Positions 42,719 through 51,270 are shown, numbered from the stretch's first letter. The stretch: DNA of 64,000 nucleotides from Streptomyces sp. YIM 130001 (GCF_003574445.1 NZ_KZ984566.1:55768-119767), one strand, 5' to 3'. The notes: generated from the sequence alone by a model not told the origin. Program-made: numbers and translations.

Positions 42719-42757
42719 GTCCGGCCGGGCCCCGCACGGGGCGGGATCCGGCCGGAC
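42719..42757 (-). terminator. Nested hairpin after the VWA gene
   Basis: GTCCGGCCGG (42719-42728) and CCGGCCGGAC (42748-42757) enclose a second GC stem (CCCCGCACGGGG). It lies 11 bases beyond the VWA stop (42768) and upstream of metG. Confidence 0.75.
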
Positions 42758-42767
42758 GCGGGGCGTG

Positions 42768-44387
42768 TCAGGCGCCGGTGGAAGCGGGGCGCCAGGAGGC
42801 GAGCAGGCCCTCGTAGAGCTCGGGGTCGGTCAGCTCGTTGGGGACGGGGCCCGCGTGGAAGAAGGCGGCGTTCGGGGCGTCCAGCCTGCGGAGGTAGTCG
42901 AATGCCTTGGCATCGTGGGCGCCGAAGGCGACGAACTGCCAGAAGATGTCGCGTCCGGCGGCGTCCGCGAGGGCCTTGGTGGCGGCCGCCTTGGCCTCCG
43001 GGGCGCCGTCCGTCTGGAAGATCACCAGGGCCGGGGCCGCGGGGTCGGCCGACTTGTCGTGCAGGGTGACGACCTCGGTGATCGCCTGCTCGTAGAAGGT
43101 GCGGCCCATCCGGCCGAGTCCGGCGTGCAGGGTGTCGATCCGGCCCTCGTGCTCGTCGAGTGTGAGGGTGCCGGTGCCGTCGACCTCCGTGGAGAAGAAG
43201 ACGACCTGCACGGTGGCCTCGGGGTCGGTCTGCGCGGCCAGGGCGAGCGCCTGCTCGCCGAGGTTCTGGGCGCTGCCGTCCTTGTAGTACGTACGCATCG
43301 AACCGGAGCGGTCGAGGACCAGGTAGACGCGGGCGCGGGTGCCGGACAGGCCCTGCTTGGCGAGCTCGGCGCCGGCCGCCTTGTGCGCGGCGGCCAGCGC
43401 GGGGGCGCGGCGCTTGAGCTGGTCGGCGGGGATCGCGGGGGCGGCCGTGGCGGCGGGGGCCGCTGCCGGCTCGGCGGCCGGGGCGGCCGCGGGCTCGGTG
43501 TCCGCCTCGGGCTTCGGGACGGGCTTCGTCCTGGCCTTGGTGGCGGACTTGGTGGGGGCCGTCTTGGCCGCCGGCTTGGAGGCTGCGGTCTTGGTGGCGG
43601 ACCTCTTGGAGGCAGGCTTCGGCGTCGGCTTCGAGGTGGAGGCGGTGGCGGGACCGGCCTTCGAGGCGGGATCGGCCTTCGGCTCAGGCTCGGCGTCGGC
43701 GTCGGCCTTGAGCTCGGGCTTCGCCTCGGCCCCCGCCTTCTCCGCGGCTCCCGCCTTCTCCGCGGCTCCCGCCTTCTCCGCGGCCCCCGCCTTCTCCGCG
43801 GCAGCCGCCGTGGAGTCCCCGGCCGCCTTCGGCTCCTTCGGCTCGGTGGCCGCCTCCGGCTCCGTGGCGTCGTCCGCCGGTGTCGTCGGGGCCGGTACGC
43901 GGGCGGTGAGGTCCGGGTTGTCGAAGGCCGCCGAGACCAGGTCGTCCTCGGAGGCGGAGTCACGGTCCGAGGCGGGCGCGGGTACGGAGGCCGCGCGGGG
44001 CCTCGGGGCGGGCTCGGTGGACGGTGCCGGCACGGAGGGCGCCTTCGCCTCACGTCCGGTGTCGTCGCGGTCTCCGGCGTCGCCCTCGGTCTTCGTGTCG
44101 CCGTCGCCGGACTTCGAGTCCTCGGCGGCGGCGTCCGTGTCCGAGTCACCGGGACCTCGGGTCTTGCCGCCCGCAGCGGCACCGGAGGTACCCGGGCCCT
44201 CCGCAGTACCCGTGCCCTCCGCCTCGGTGCCGCTCTCGACGGCACTCGACTCCGCTGCCGGGCGAGTCTGTGAAGACCCCTCGGCCTCCGTCTCGTTCCG
44301 TGCCTGCGGGACAGACGGCCCCTCGGAGGGGGCGCGGTCCTTGCGGGACCGTCCGAACGCGTTCCGCAGGCGATCCAGAATCCCCAT
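42768..44387 (-). CDS. VWA-domain (TerF-like) protein with long low-complexity region
   Basis: 539 residues. MGILDRLRNAFGRSRKDRAP starts a short basic helix; residues about 30-320 are Ala/Glu/Pro/Lys-rich and probably disordered, with four tandem AEKAGA repeats and Lys/Pro/Ser/Thr-rich stretches resembling DNA-binding histone-like tails. The C-terminal 200 residues are a von Willebrand A domain of the tellurite-resistance (TerF) type with an intact MIDAS: DRSGS near residue 357 and QTDGAPEAK later; it ends in FWQFVAFGAHDAKAFDYLRRLDA and the ELTDPELYEGLL tail common to Ter-associated VWA proteins. No ter genes are adjacent. A Mg-dependent protein-binding role is inferred. Confidence 0.83.
   Translation of the reverse strand: MGILDRLRNAFGRSRKDRAPSEGPSVPQARNETEAEGSSQTRPAAESSAVESGTEAEGTGTAEGPGTSGAAAGGKTRGPGDSDTDAAAEDSKSGDGDTKTEGDAGDRDDTGREAKAPSVPAPSTEPAPRPRAASVPAPASDRDSASEDDLVSAAFDNPDLTARVPAPTTPADDATEPEAATEPKEPKAAGDSTAAAAEKAGAAEKAGAAEKAGAAEKAGAEAKPELKADADAEPEPKADPASKAGPATASTSKPTPKPASKRSATKTAASKPAAKTAPTKSATKARTKPVPKPEADTEPAAAPAAEPAAAPAATAAPAIPADQLKRRAPALAAAHKAAGAELAKQGLSGTRARVYLVLDRSGSMRTYYKDGSAQNLGEQALALAAQTDPEATVQVVFFSTEVDGTGTLTLDEHEGRIDTLHAGLGRMGRTFYEQAITEVVTLHDKSADPAAPALVIFQTDGAPEAKAAATKALADAAGRDIFWQFVAFGAHDAKAFDYLRRLDAPNAAFFHAGPVPNELTDPELYEGLLASWRPASTGA
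43732..43803. repeat. Four 18-bp tandem repeats inside the VWA gene
   Basis: CCCGCCTTCTCCGCGGCT occurs four times in a row (43732-43749, 43750-43767, 43768-43785, 43786-43803) with one or no changes. On the coding strand it gives the AEKAGA hexapeptide repeat, and the low divergence suggests recent expansion. Confidence 0.9.
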
Positions 44388-44719
44388 GTGCGCAACCCTT
44401 CACGTGAGTTGTTCCCGGTGGCCCCTGTACGCACGGTGATTCCGTAACCGCTGGCCAGGGTGACACGTAAGGTTAGCCGTCGCCCTCCGTGATCTTCGGG
44501 AGGGGCGCCGGGCCGGGCCCGAACGCAGGTCCTGTCACTTCTGACCAGGCCCGCGGCCGCACCAACTCCCCGTCGTCCGCCTGGGGTTCACCGACCGTTC
44601 ATCCCGTCGCCGTCGCCCTGCCGGAGCGCGCCCCTAACGTCGCGGCCGGAACATTCCGACACGATGTCGGCGCGGGGCGCGCCGAAGCACGGGTCCGAGG
44701 GGCCCATTTGGAGGGGAAC
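44388..44719. promoter_or_regulatory. Divergent region of VWA and phoX genes
   Basis: 332 bases without a gene. Besides the PHO box (44586-44607), a plausible -10 hexamer TAACGT lies at about 44635-44640 and the phoX ribosome site GGAGGGG at 44710-44716. CACGTGAG at 44401 resembles half of a parS site but does not match. Promoter elements of the VWA gene are not apparent. Confidence 0.55.
44586..44607 (+). promoter_or_regulatory. PHO box (PhoP operator) upstream of phoX
   Basis: Two adjacent 11-base direct repeat units, GTTCACCGACC and GTTCATCCCGT, match the Streptomyces PHO box (consensus starting GTTCACC/GTTCATC). The box ends about 28 bases upstream of a TAACGT -10 box, covering the -35 position, the arrangement for activation by phosphorylated PhoP under phosphate starvation. 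Confidence 0.87.
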
Positions 44720-46825
44720 GTGCGCAATCTGCTGCCGATCACCAGCTCGCACCCGGGTGGGCGCTCCGCGCTGACCTGCCGGTACCGCTGCGGTGACGCC
44801 TGTTTCCACGAGGTGCCCAACACCAGCGACAACGAGTACGCCGGCGACGTCATCGCCGGTGCTCTGTCCAGAAGGTCCATGATGCGCACCGCCGCCGTGG
44901 TCACGGTCGCCGCGGCCGCCGGCAGCACCGTGCTCGGCGGCCCGGGCGCGAGCCCCGCCGCTGCCGCCGCGACGCCCGCGGGCGGCAGGGGCAAGCACGG
45001 CAAGGCCGCCCGCGGCCTGCGCTTCGACGCGGTCGCGCCGAACACCGACGACACGGTGACGATCCCGTCCGGCTACGACCAGAACGTGGTCATCCGCTGG
45101 GGCGAGCCCATCCTGCGCGGTGCACCGCGGTTCGACGCCGACCACCAGACGGCCGCCGCCCAGGCGGGCCAGTTCGGCTACAACAACGACTTCCTCAGCC
45201 TGCTCCCGCTCGGCCCGGGCCACGGACACGGCCCCCGTCACGGCCACCACGAGCGCGGCCGCCAGGTCCTCGTCGCGAACCACGAGTACACCGACGAGGT
45301 CCTGATGTTCCGGGACTACGACCCCGACAACCCCACCCGTGAGCAGGCCGAGATCGCCTGGGCGGCGCACGGTCTGTCCGTCGTGGTCGTCGAGGAGGCC
45401 CGTCGCAACGGCAGCCTCACCCCCGTGGCGCGCCACGAGCTCAACCGCCGTATCACCGTGACCAGCGAGTTCAAGGTGACCGGCCCGGCCGCGGGCTCCG
45501 ATCTCCTGAAGACCTCCGCGGACGCCTCCGGCACGAAGGTCTTCGGCACCCTCAACAACTGCGCCGGCGGCACCACTCCGTGGGGCACGATTCTGTCCGG
45601 CGAGGAGAACTTCAACCAGTACTTCGCCAACGGCGACAAGGTCACCGACCCCGACCAGGCGGCCCGCCTGAAGCGCTACGGCATCGGCGGCGAGGCCTCC
45701 GAGCGCAAGTGGGAGCGCTTCGACAAGCGGTTCGACGTCACCCAGGAGCCCAACGAGCCGCACCGCTTCGGCTGGGTCGTCGAACTCGACCCGTACGACC
45801 CGCACTCCACGCCCCGTAAGCACACCGCGCTCGGCCGCTTCAAGCACGAGGCCGCGCAGCCCCGGCTGACCCACGACGGCCGTCCGGTCGTCTACATGGG
45901 CGACGACGAGAAGTTCGACTACTTCTACAAGTTCGTGGCGAGCGAGCGGATGCGGCACGGCTCCTCGCGCTCCGACCGTGAGCACAACCTCTCGCTGCTC
46001 GACCACGGCACGCTCTACGTCGCGAAGATCTCCGGCGACTCCCCGGCCGAGGAGATCGACGGCACCGGCACCCTGCCGAACGACGGTGAGTTCGACGGCA
46101 GCGGAGTCTGGATCCCGCTCGCGACCGGCGACGAGAGCCATGTCGAGGGCATGACCGCCGAGGAGGTGTACGTCTTCACGCGGCTCGCGGGCGACAAGGT
46201 GGGCGCCACCAAGATGGACCGCCCGGAGGACGTCGAGCCGTCCCCGCGCACCGGCAAGGTCTACGTCGCGCTCACCAACAACGACGCCCGCGGCACGGAG
46301 GGCAAGGCCGCCGCCGACGAGGCCAATCCGCGCAACGCCAACAAGCACGGCCAGATCCTCGAACTGACCGAGCGTCACAACGACCCGCTGAGCCGGAAGT
46401 TCGCCTGGCGGCTGTTCCTGGTCGCGGGTGACCCCGAGGACCCCGCCACGTACTTCGCGGGCTTCCCGAAGGACAAGGTCAGCCCGATCTCCTGCCCGGA
46501 CAACGTGGCGTTCGACCCGCACGGCAACCTGTGGATCTCCACCGACGGCAATGCGCTCGACTCGCACGACGGCCTGTTCGGGGTGGCGACGCGGGGTGAG
46601 CGTGAGGGCGAGCTCAAGCAGTTCCTCACCGTTCCGACCGGTGCGGAGACCTGCGGTCCGCTCGTCCAGGACCGCCGCGTGCTCGTCGCGGTGCAGCACC
46701 CGGGCGAGGTCGACGGTGCCTCCGTGGAGAAGCCGGCCTCGCAGTGGCCGGACGGACCGGGCAAGATCGTCCGGCCCTCGGTCGTCGCCGTGTGGCGCAA
46801 GGACGGCCGCGACATCGGCGTCTGA
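44720..46825 (+). CDS. phoX: PhoX-family alkaline phosphatase (DUF839)
   Basis: 701-residue phosphatase of the PhoX family, a Tat-exported Ca/Fe enzyme that frees phosphate from esters outside the cell. The N-terminus carries the conserved pre-signal segment CRYRCGDACFHEVPNTSDN and a twin-arginine signal (SRRSMMRTAAVV, then a long Ala-rich h-region). The catalytic part has the family signatures VANHEYTDEVLMF, NNCAGGTTPWGTILSGEENF, RFGWVVELDPYDP and CPDNVAFDPHGNLWISTDGN. GTG 44720 is supported by GGAGGGG; the longer frame to 44489 runs through the promoter. A PHO box predicts induction by phosphate limitation. Confidence 0.93.
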   Translation: MRNLLPITSSHPGGRSALTCRYRCGDACFHEVPNTSDNEYAGDVIAGALSRRSMMRTAAVVTVAAAAGSTVLGGPGASPAAAAATPAGGRGKHGKAARGLRFDAVAPNTDDTVTIPSGYDQNVVIRWGEPILRGAPRFDADHQTAAAQAGQFGYNNDFLSLLPLGPGHGHGPRHGHHERGRQVLVANHEYTDEVLMFRDYDPDNPTREQAEIAWAAHGLSVVVVEEARRNGSLTPVARHELNRRITVTSEFKVTGPAAGSDLLKTSADASGTKVFGTLNNCAGGTTPWGTILSGEENFNQYFANGDKVTDPDQAARLKRYGIGGEASERKWERFDKRFDVTQEPNEPHRFGWVVELDPYDPHSTPRKHTALGRFKHEAAQPRLTHDGRPVVYMGDDEKFDYFYKFVASERMRHGSSRSDREHNLSLLDHGTLYVAKISGDSPAEEIDGTGTLPNDGEFDGSGVWIPLATGDESHVEGMTAEEVYVFTRLAGDKVGATKMDRPEDVEPSPRTGKVYVALTNNDARGTEGKAAADEANPRNANKHGQILELTERHNDPLSRKFAWRLFLVAGDPEDPATYFAGFPKDKVSPISCPDNVAFDPHGNLWISTDGNALDSHDGLFGVATRGEREGELKQFLTVPTGAETCGPLVQDRRVLVAVQHPGEVDGASVEKPASQWPDGPGKIVRPSVVAVWRKDGRDIGV

Positions 46826-46859
46826 TCCAGGCGTCAAATCGGCCTGAAAGAACGGGGGT

Positions 46860-47804
46860 TCAGGCCGCCCGGCCGCCGTGCGTGCGCAGCAGCCACGCGC
46901 GGTAGCCGGCGGCCTGCCAGGCCGCTTCCCAGTACGCGGCCTCCAGATCGGCGTACACCTCGTCCAGTTCCTCCTCGGTGCGGGCGACGAGCATCAGCCG
47001 TACGCCGAGCGGGTCGCCCTCGAGCGGCCGTACCGCCATGTCCGGGCGGCCCCGTGAGGTCGGCTGGCAGAGGGCGACCACGTCGCCGGTGGCGACCAGG
47101 GTGGCCGCGGTGAGGTAATCGCCGTGCAGGACACGGGGGTTGGCGAGTCCCGCGGCGCGCAGCGTGCGCAGCAGTCCGTCGCGCTCGCCGTCGACGGTGG
47201 GGTCGACCATCCACTGCTCGCCCGCCAGGTCGCCCAGCCGTACGATCCGCTGCCGGGCTGCCGGATGGTCCACGGACAGGGACACGAACTGCGGTTCGCG
47301 CTCCACGAGGATCCGCTGGCGCACTCCTTCGGGAATCCTCAGCGGGCAGCCCTCCACCTGGTGCACGAAGGCCACGTCGAGTTGACCGTCGGCGACCAGG
47401 GACACCAGCGCCTGGGCGGACACGTCCATCTGCAGCGCGGTCTCGGTACGGTCCAGGCGCACCCGGAGCCGACGCAGCCAGCCCGGGATGGCCTTGTTCG
47501 CCGTGGAGCCGATACGCAGGCCGGGCCCGCCCGCCCGCGCGGCTGCCGCACGGGCCTCCGTCACCAGTTCGCGCATCTCGCTGACCAGGGGTCTGGCCCG
47601 GCTCAGCAGGACCCGGCCCAGCGGCGTGGGACGGCAGCCGGTGCGCTCGCGCGCGAAGAGCCGGCCGCCGATCGAGTCCTCGATCCGGCGCAGCTGCGTG
47701 GTCAACGAGGGCTGGGTCATGCCCAGTTGTCGGGCAGCCTTGTGCAGACTGCCGGTATCGGCGATGGCACACACGGCACGGAGGTGTCGAACCTCGAGGT
47801 CCAT
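46860..47804 (-). CDS. LysR-family regulator of snapalysin (SnpR-like)
   Basis: 314-residue LysR protein: HTH at residues 2-62 (DLEVRHLRAVCAIADTGSLHKAARQLGMTQPSLTTQLRRIE) and an effector domain from about residue 92. ATG 47804 begins the HTH. It diverges from the snapalysin gene; in several streptomycetes the small neutral protease is activated by exactly such a divergent LysR regulator (SnpR/MprR). A CGATAG/CTATCG dyad lies between the two genes. The effector is not known. Confidence 0.88.
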   Translation of the reverse strand: MDLEVRHLRAVCAIADTGSLHKAARQLGMTQPSLTTQLRRIEDSIGGRLFARERTGCRPTPLGRVLLSRARPLVSEMRELVTEARAAAARAGGPGLRIGSTANKAIPGWLRRLRVRLDRTETALQMDVSAQALVSLVADGQLDVAFVHQVEGCPLRIPEGVRQRILVEREPQFVSLSVDHPAARQRIVRLGDLAGEQWMVDPTVDGERDGLLRTLRAAGLANPRVLHGDYLTAATLVATGDVVALCQPTSRGRPDMAVRPLEGDPLGVRLMLVARTEEELDEVYADLEAAYWEAAWQAAGYRAWLLRTHGGRAA

Positions 47805-47880
47805 GGTGGTTGAGCGTAGGACCGTCCCGGTGATCACACCAGATCCTCAAATCCCCGCAGACCAGGTGTATTTGGCCGGC

Positions 47881-47899
47881 CGATAGCTCCGCACTATCG
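47881..47899. promoter_or_regulatory. Candidate LysR binding dyad between regulator and snapalysin
   Basis: CGATAG (47881-47886) and CTATCG (47894-47899) are separated by 7 bases, giving a LysR-type partial dyad. It lies about 80 bases before each start, as expected for an activator site in a divergent pair. Confidence 0.55.
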
Positions 47900-47980
47900 C
47901 CGGTTGCCATCATCCGCAGGGGTCGCGATGTACACGACACTCACGGGTAACCGCTCGCCCCACACGAGTAGGAGCCCCCC

Positions 47981-48637
47981 ATGCATCTTTCCAGGACGCT
48001 GCTTCCGGCCGCTCTCGGCCTCGGTCTCGCAGTGACCGCCCTCGGCGCAGGGCCGGCCGCCGCGGCCGATCCGGCGCCGGTCTCGGAAGTCACCGCGGAA
48101 CGCCTCGCGCAGTACGCCGGTTCCGGCGAGGAGGCAGCGGCGAACCGGGCGTTCTTCGAGGCCGTTCTCGACTCGGTCGCCGAGAAGCGTGCCGCGAATC
48201 CGGGTGCCGCGGCCGTCACCGTCACCTACGACGCCTCGGACGCACCCGCCTTCAGTGAGCAGATAGCCAACAGCACTTCCATCTGGAACAGCGCCGTCTC
48301 CAACGTCAAGCTCCAGGAGGGCTCGGGCGGGGACTTCAGCTACCGCGAGGGCAACGACCCGCGCGGTTCGTACGCCTCCACCGACGGTCACGGGAAGGGC
48401 TACATCTTCCTGGACTACGCCCAGAACGAGGAGTACGACTCCACCCGCGTCACCACCCACGAGACCGGTCACGTCCTCGGTCTTCCCGACAACTACTCGG
48501 GCCCGTGCAGCGAGTTGATGTCGGGCGGCGGCCCCGGCCCGTCGTGCACCAATTCCCAGCCGGACGCCAACGAGCGGGCCAGCGTGGACCAGCTCTGGGC
48601 CAACGGCCTCGCGAAGGCCCTCGAGAAGGTGTCCTAG
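47981..48637 (+). CDS. snpA: Snapalysin, secreted zinc metalloprotease (M7)
   Basis: 218-residue precursor of the small neutral protease: signal peptide (about residues 1-28, ending AAAAD), propeptide to about residue 80, then a mature domain of about 135 residues with the zinc motif HETGHVLGLPD near residue 154 (two His plus Asp ligand, as in snapalysin). Two cysteines (SGPCSEL, PSCTNS) can form the conserved disulphide. It cleaves next to aromatic residues in known homologues. It is driven by the divergent LysR-type gene. Confidence 0.95.
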   Translation: MHLSRTLLPAALGLGLAVTALGAGPAAAADPAPVSEVTAERLAQYAGSGEEAAANRAFFEAVLDSVAEKRAANPGAAAVTVTYDASDAPAFSEQIANSTSIWNSAVSNVKLQEGSGGDFSYREGNDPRGSYASTDGHGKGYIFLDYAQNEEYDSTRVTTHETGHVLGLPDNYSGPCSELMSGGGPGPSCTNSQPDANERASVDQLWANGLAKALEKVS

Positions 48638-48639
48638 CG

Positions 48640-48809
48640 CGATCGGCCCGGCGTCCGCCCTTCGGCGCGGCGCCGGACCGATCGGACACCGGGTCCGGGG
48701 AAACCCCCCACCGGCGAGGCCCGGGGCATGCCCCGCGCCGGTCCCCGCCGTCCCCGGACCCGGTCCTCCCACCCCGACGGCCCGGCTGCTTCGAGCGCCG
48801 GGCCGTCGG
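48640..48809. terminator. Block of three strong hairpins after snpA
   Basis: Three perfect inverted repeats follow one another: CGATCGG/CCGATCG (48640-48646, 48678-48684); ACCGGGTCCGGGGA/TCCCCGGACCCGGT (48688-48701, 48751-48764), whose loop contains the palindrome CGGGGCATGCCCCG (48722-48735); and CCGACGGCCCGG/CCGGGCCGTCGG (48774-48785, 48798-48809). At least the first is a terminator of snpA; the second and third add unusually extensive structure. Confidence 0.75.
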
Positions 48810-48892
48810 ATGTCGTCTCTGGGACGGCACCCGTGATCGGCGGACGCCATGCAGTCGGGCGCCGACCGTCACCGGCGAAGCCTGGAACCGCG

Positions 48893-49382
48893 ATGCCGAC
48901 CGGGCAGCACCACCCCACCGTCCGCCCTGCGACCGGCGAGGATCTCGGCGATCTCCAGGCGCTCGCGCGCCGCACGATCGGCACCTGCTACCGCGGGTTC
49001 CTCGGGGACGAGGCAGCCGACTGGTTCATCGGCAGTGGCGCCTCGGACGCGCACGTGCGGACCCACCTGGCGCAGGGCGGCGTGTACGGCCTCACCCAGA
49101 TCGGGCCGGATCATCGGCTTCTCCGTCCTCGACGGCGCCGCGGTCGATCTGATGATGGTCGCCCCGGAGCACCACCGCCGAGGGGCGGGCCGCGGCCTGC
49201 TCCGGCAGGCACCAGAGACGCTCCTCGCCCGGTGTCCGACCGTCCGCCTCGTGACCTTCCCGGGCAACACGAGGGCCACGGAGTTCTACGAGGCCTGCGG
49301 ATGGGTTCTCGGGGACCGCCTCGACGGCGAGGGCCCCGCCGACGTCGAGTACACCAGGACCGCCGGACGGCGGACCGCCTAG
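48893..49382 (+). pseudogene. Frameshifted GNAT acetyltransferase
   Basis: The N-terminal half of a GNAT protein (TVRPATGEDLGDLQALARRTIGTCYRGFLGDEAADWFIG) is in the frame of ATG 48893. After THLAQGGVYGLTQIG it continues in the next frame (IIGFSVLDGAAVDLMMVAPEHHRRGAGRGLLRQ, the acetyl-CoA motif A, then FPGNTRATEFYEACGW). Removing one C in the run GGGCC at about 49103-49107 restores a single frame with the sequence TQIGRIIGFSVLDG. Either a one-base insertion has killed the gene or the base is a sequencing error. Its last 4 bases overlap the convergent EEP gene. Confidence 0.82.
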
Positions 49383-50437
49383 ATCGGGTGCGGCTTCAGA
49401 TGCAGCGTGAGTTCCACGATCAGTGAACGGTGGTCCGTGTCACCGAGGTTCACGAAGCGGGCGATGCTCGCCTGGAAGTGCCGGCTGACCAGTACGTGGT
49501 CGATCTGTGCCCCCAGCGGCGGCAGCATCGAGGTCGGCCAGGACGGGACCCGCGAGTCGCCGGTGAGCCGGGTGCTGTCGTAGAGCCCGGTGTCGATGAT
49601 CCTGCGGAACGCGGCATGGTCCTGGGTGGCGTTGAAGTCGCCGGCCAGGATCACCGGTCCGGTGGCGTACTCGGCCGCCCAGCCGTGCAGCCGTCCGAGT
49701 TCACTGCGCCAGGTGCCGAGACTGTCGGGGACCGGCGGCATCGGATGGGCGAGCTGGAGTCGTACGTAGTGCCCGTTGACCTCGAGTACGGCTCCGGGCA
49801 TCGCGAGTTCGCCGGGCACTCCGGCCGTACGGGTGAGCGGGAAGCGGCTGACGATCGCCGAACCCTCGGCGCCGCCGGCCCGTTCCACCGACAGGTGTGC
49901 GTAGCCCTCGCCGGGGAGTCGGCGTCGCAGAGTGGTCGCGCAGCGCTGGTCGCACTCCTGGACGAAGATCAGGTCGGGTCGCTCCGTCCGGACGGTGCGG
50001 AGCAACGCGTTGGTGGCACCGCCGAATTCGAGGTTCGAGGTCATCACCCGCAGCTCGGCCACGGCCGGACCCTTCGCGCCGGTGGCACCGTCCCCGTACG
50101 GCAGGGTGAACCAGCCGGTCACGGCGCAGGCGACCAGCGCCCAGACGATGCCGACGCGCCACCGGATGAGTGCGGTGGCGACCAGGACTCCGGCGGTCGG
50201 GACCAGTAACCAGGGCAGGAACGCCAGGAGTTGGGGCAGCGGGGTGAAGCCGTCCGAGCCGGTGGCGCGGGTCAGCAGGATGCCGGAGATACCGGTGAGC
50301 ACCAGGACGGAGGCGAGCTTCGTGACGGGGCGGCGGCGTGAACTCGGCTCCTGGGGCGGGGAGTTGTCCGGGGCGGCGGCCGGGGGTGGCTTCGTCTGCG
50401 TGTCCGTGGACCCGGTGCCGTTCTCTTCGGTGTCCAA
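49379..50437 (-). CDS. Membrane-anchored endonuclease/exonuclease/phosphatase-family protein
   Basis: 352 residues: a polar N-terminus, three membrane helices (about residues 39-58, 66-90, 94-112) and an outward-facing EEP domain (about 125-350) with MTSNLEFGG, the catalytic Glu in FVQECDQR, ILAGDFNATQDH and the final LGAQIDHVLVSRH/DTDHRSLIVEL catalytic His and Asp motifs. Related actinobacterial proteins are often called endonucleases, but phosphodiesterase activity on lipids or wall precursors is equally possible. Start ATG 50437. Confidence 0.85.
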   Translation of the reverse strand: MDTEENGTGSTDTQTKPPPAAAPDNSPPQEPSSRRRPVTKLASVLVLTGISGILLTRATGSDGFTPLPQLLAFLPWLLVPTAGVLVATALIRWRVGIVWALVACAVTGWFTLPYGDGATGAKGPAVAELRVMTSNLEFGGATNALLRTVRTERPDLIFVQECDQRCATTLRRRLPGEGYAHLSVERAGGAEGSAIVSRFPLTRTAGVPGELAMPGAVLEVNGHYVRLQLAHPMPPVPDSLGTWRSELGRLHGWAAEYATGPVILAGDFNATQDHAAFRRIIDTGLYDSTRLTGDSRVPSWPTSMLPPLGAQIDHVLVSRHFQASIARFVNLGDTDHRSLIVELTLHLKPHPI

Positions 50438-50569
50438 GGTGGGTGTGGCCTTCCGTCGTCGCGCGGGGTTCGCCCGAATTCTCCCCCATGTTTGCGCGAC
50501 GGGTGGGAACCGGGGGTGTTTCCGACCGAAGGGGGGACAGCGGGGCGGTTGCCGGAACGCCTCGAACCC

Positions 50570-50606
50570 CTATATCGTTTTTCGATAACATCGATAAACG
50601 ATATAG
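50570..50606. promoter_or_regulatory. 37-bp operator with nested dyads upstream of the DUF2975 gene
   Basis: CTATATCGTTT (50570-50580) and its exact reverse complement (50596-50606) flank an inner dyad CGAT-AAC-ATCG (50583-50593). The A/T-rich element ends 20 bases before the ATG at 50626, where a bound repressor would block transcription. The small Cro-like HTH protein encoded by the second gene of this pair is the natural candidate. Confidence 0.85.
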
Positions 50607-50625
50607 CGAGCATGACGGGGGTCCG

Positions 50626-51270
50626 ATGGTCAAGGTGCGCAATCCGCTGGAACCGCTGTCCACGGCGGTCACGACCCTGGTGGCCGTGCTCGGCGCGGTG
50701 TGCGTCCTCACGCTGCTCGCCGCGCCGTTTCTCGACGTCAGCGTGTTCGGCATCGGCGACGATTCCGTCTGCGCCACGGACCGGGCCACCGGGATCGGCG
50801 GCGACGAGGGCCGGCACCTGGACACGCTCCGGCCGGATCCCGGCACCTCGGTGGTCCTCGACGCGAGTCCGAGGTTCTGCACCGAGGACCCCGCGATCCA
50901 CCAGGTCCTCGTCAACACGGCAGGAGAGTTCGTCCCCTTCGCCTACTTCGCGGGCGCCCTGCTGCTGACCGTTCGGCTGATCAAGGGCGCCGAGCGCGAC
51001 GGGCTCTACACCGCGACGACCGCGGGCCGGCTGCGCGTTCTCGGCTGGTGGCTGGTGGTCGGCAGCGTGTTCTCCGCCGTCGTCGAGTCCACCTCGGAGT
51101 CGGTACTCGTCGCCTCGTTGAGCCGGACCGATGCCATCCACGCGTACTCGGGGCTGTGGATGTTCGACGCCCCGTTCACCGCGATCCTCGCCGGCCTCGG
51201 TGTGCTCTCGTTCGCCCGCGTCATGCGGATCGGCGTCGGTATGCGGGAAGATCTCGCCGGGACGGTCTGA
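50626..51270 (+). CDS. DUF2975 membrane protein
   Basis: 214 residues with four membrane helices (about 12-33, 102-118, 139-157, 176-195); an outer loop of about 65 residues lies between helices 1 and 2 with two cysteines (DSVCATD and RFCTED) that may pair. The second half (YTATTAGRLRVLGWWLVVGSVFSAVVES) fits DUF2975. DUF2975 genes are typically followed by a small XRE-type HTH gene, as here (1-base overlap, TGATG). The function of the pair is unknown. ATG 50626 is preceded by GGGGG. Confidence 0.82.
   Translation: MVKVRNPLEPLSTAVTTLVAVLGAVCVLTLLAAPFLDVSVFGIGDDSVCATDRATGIGGDEGRHLDTLRPDPGTSVVLDASPRFCTEDPAIHQVLVNTAGEFVPFAYFAGALLLTVRLIKGAERDGLYTATTAGRLRVLGWWLVVGSVFSAVVESTSESVLVASLSRTDAIHAYSGLWMFDAPFTAILAGLGVLSFARVMRIGVGMREDLAGTV

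Noticed and set aside
42602..42767. T-box or other riboswitch upstream of metG
   Set aside because: No specifier-loop or T-box core could be recognised; the region is short and unremarkable.
44395..44410. CTTCACGTGAGTT as a second parS site
   Set aside because: Only the CACGTG core and a few flanking bases match; several mismatches in the arms.
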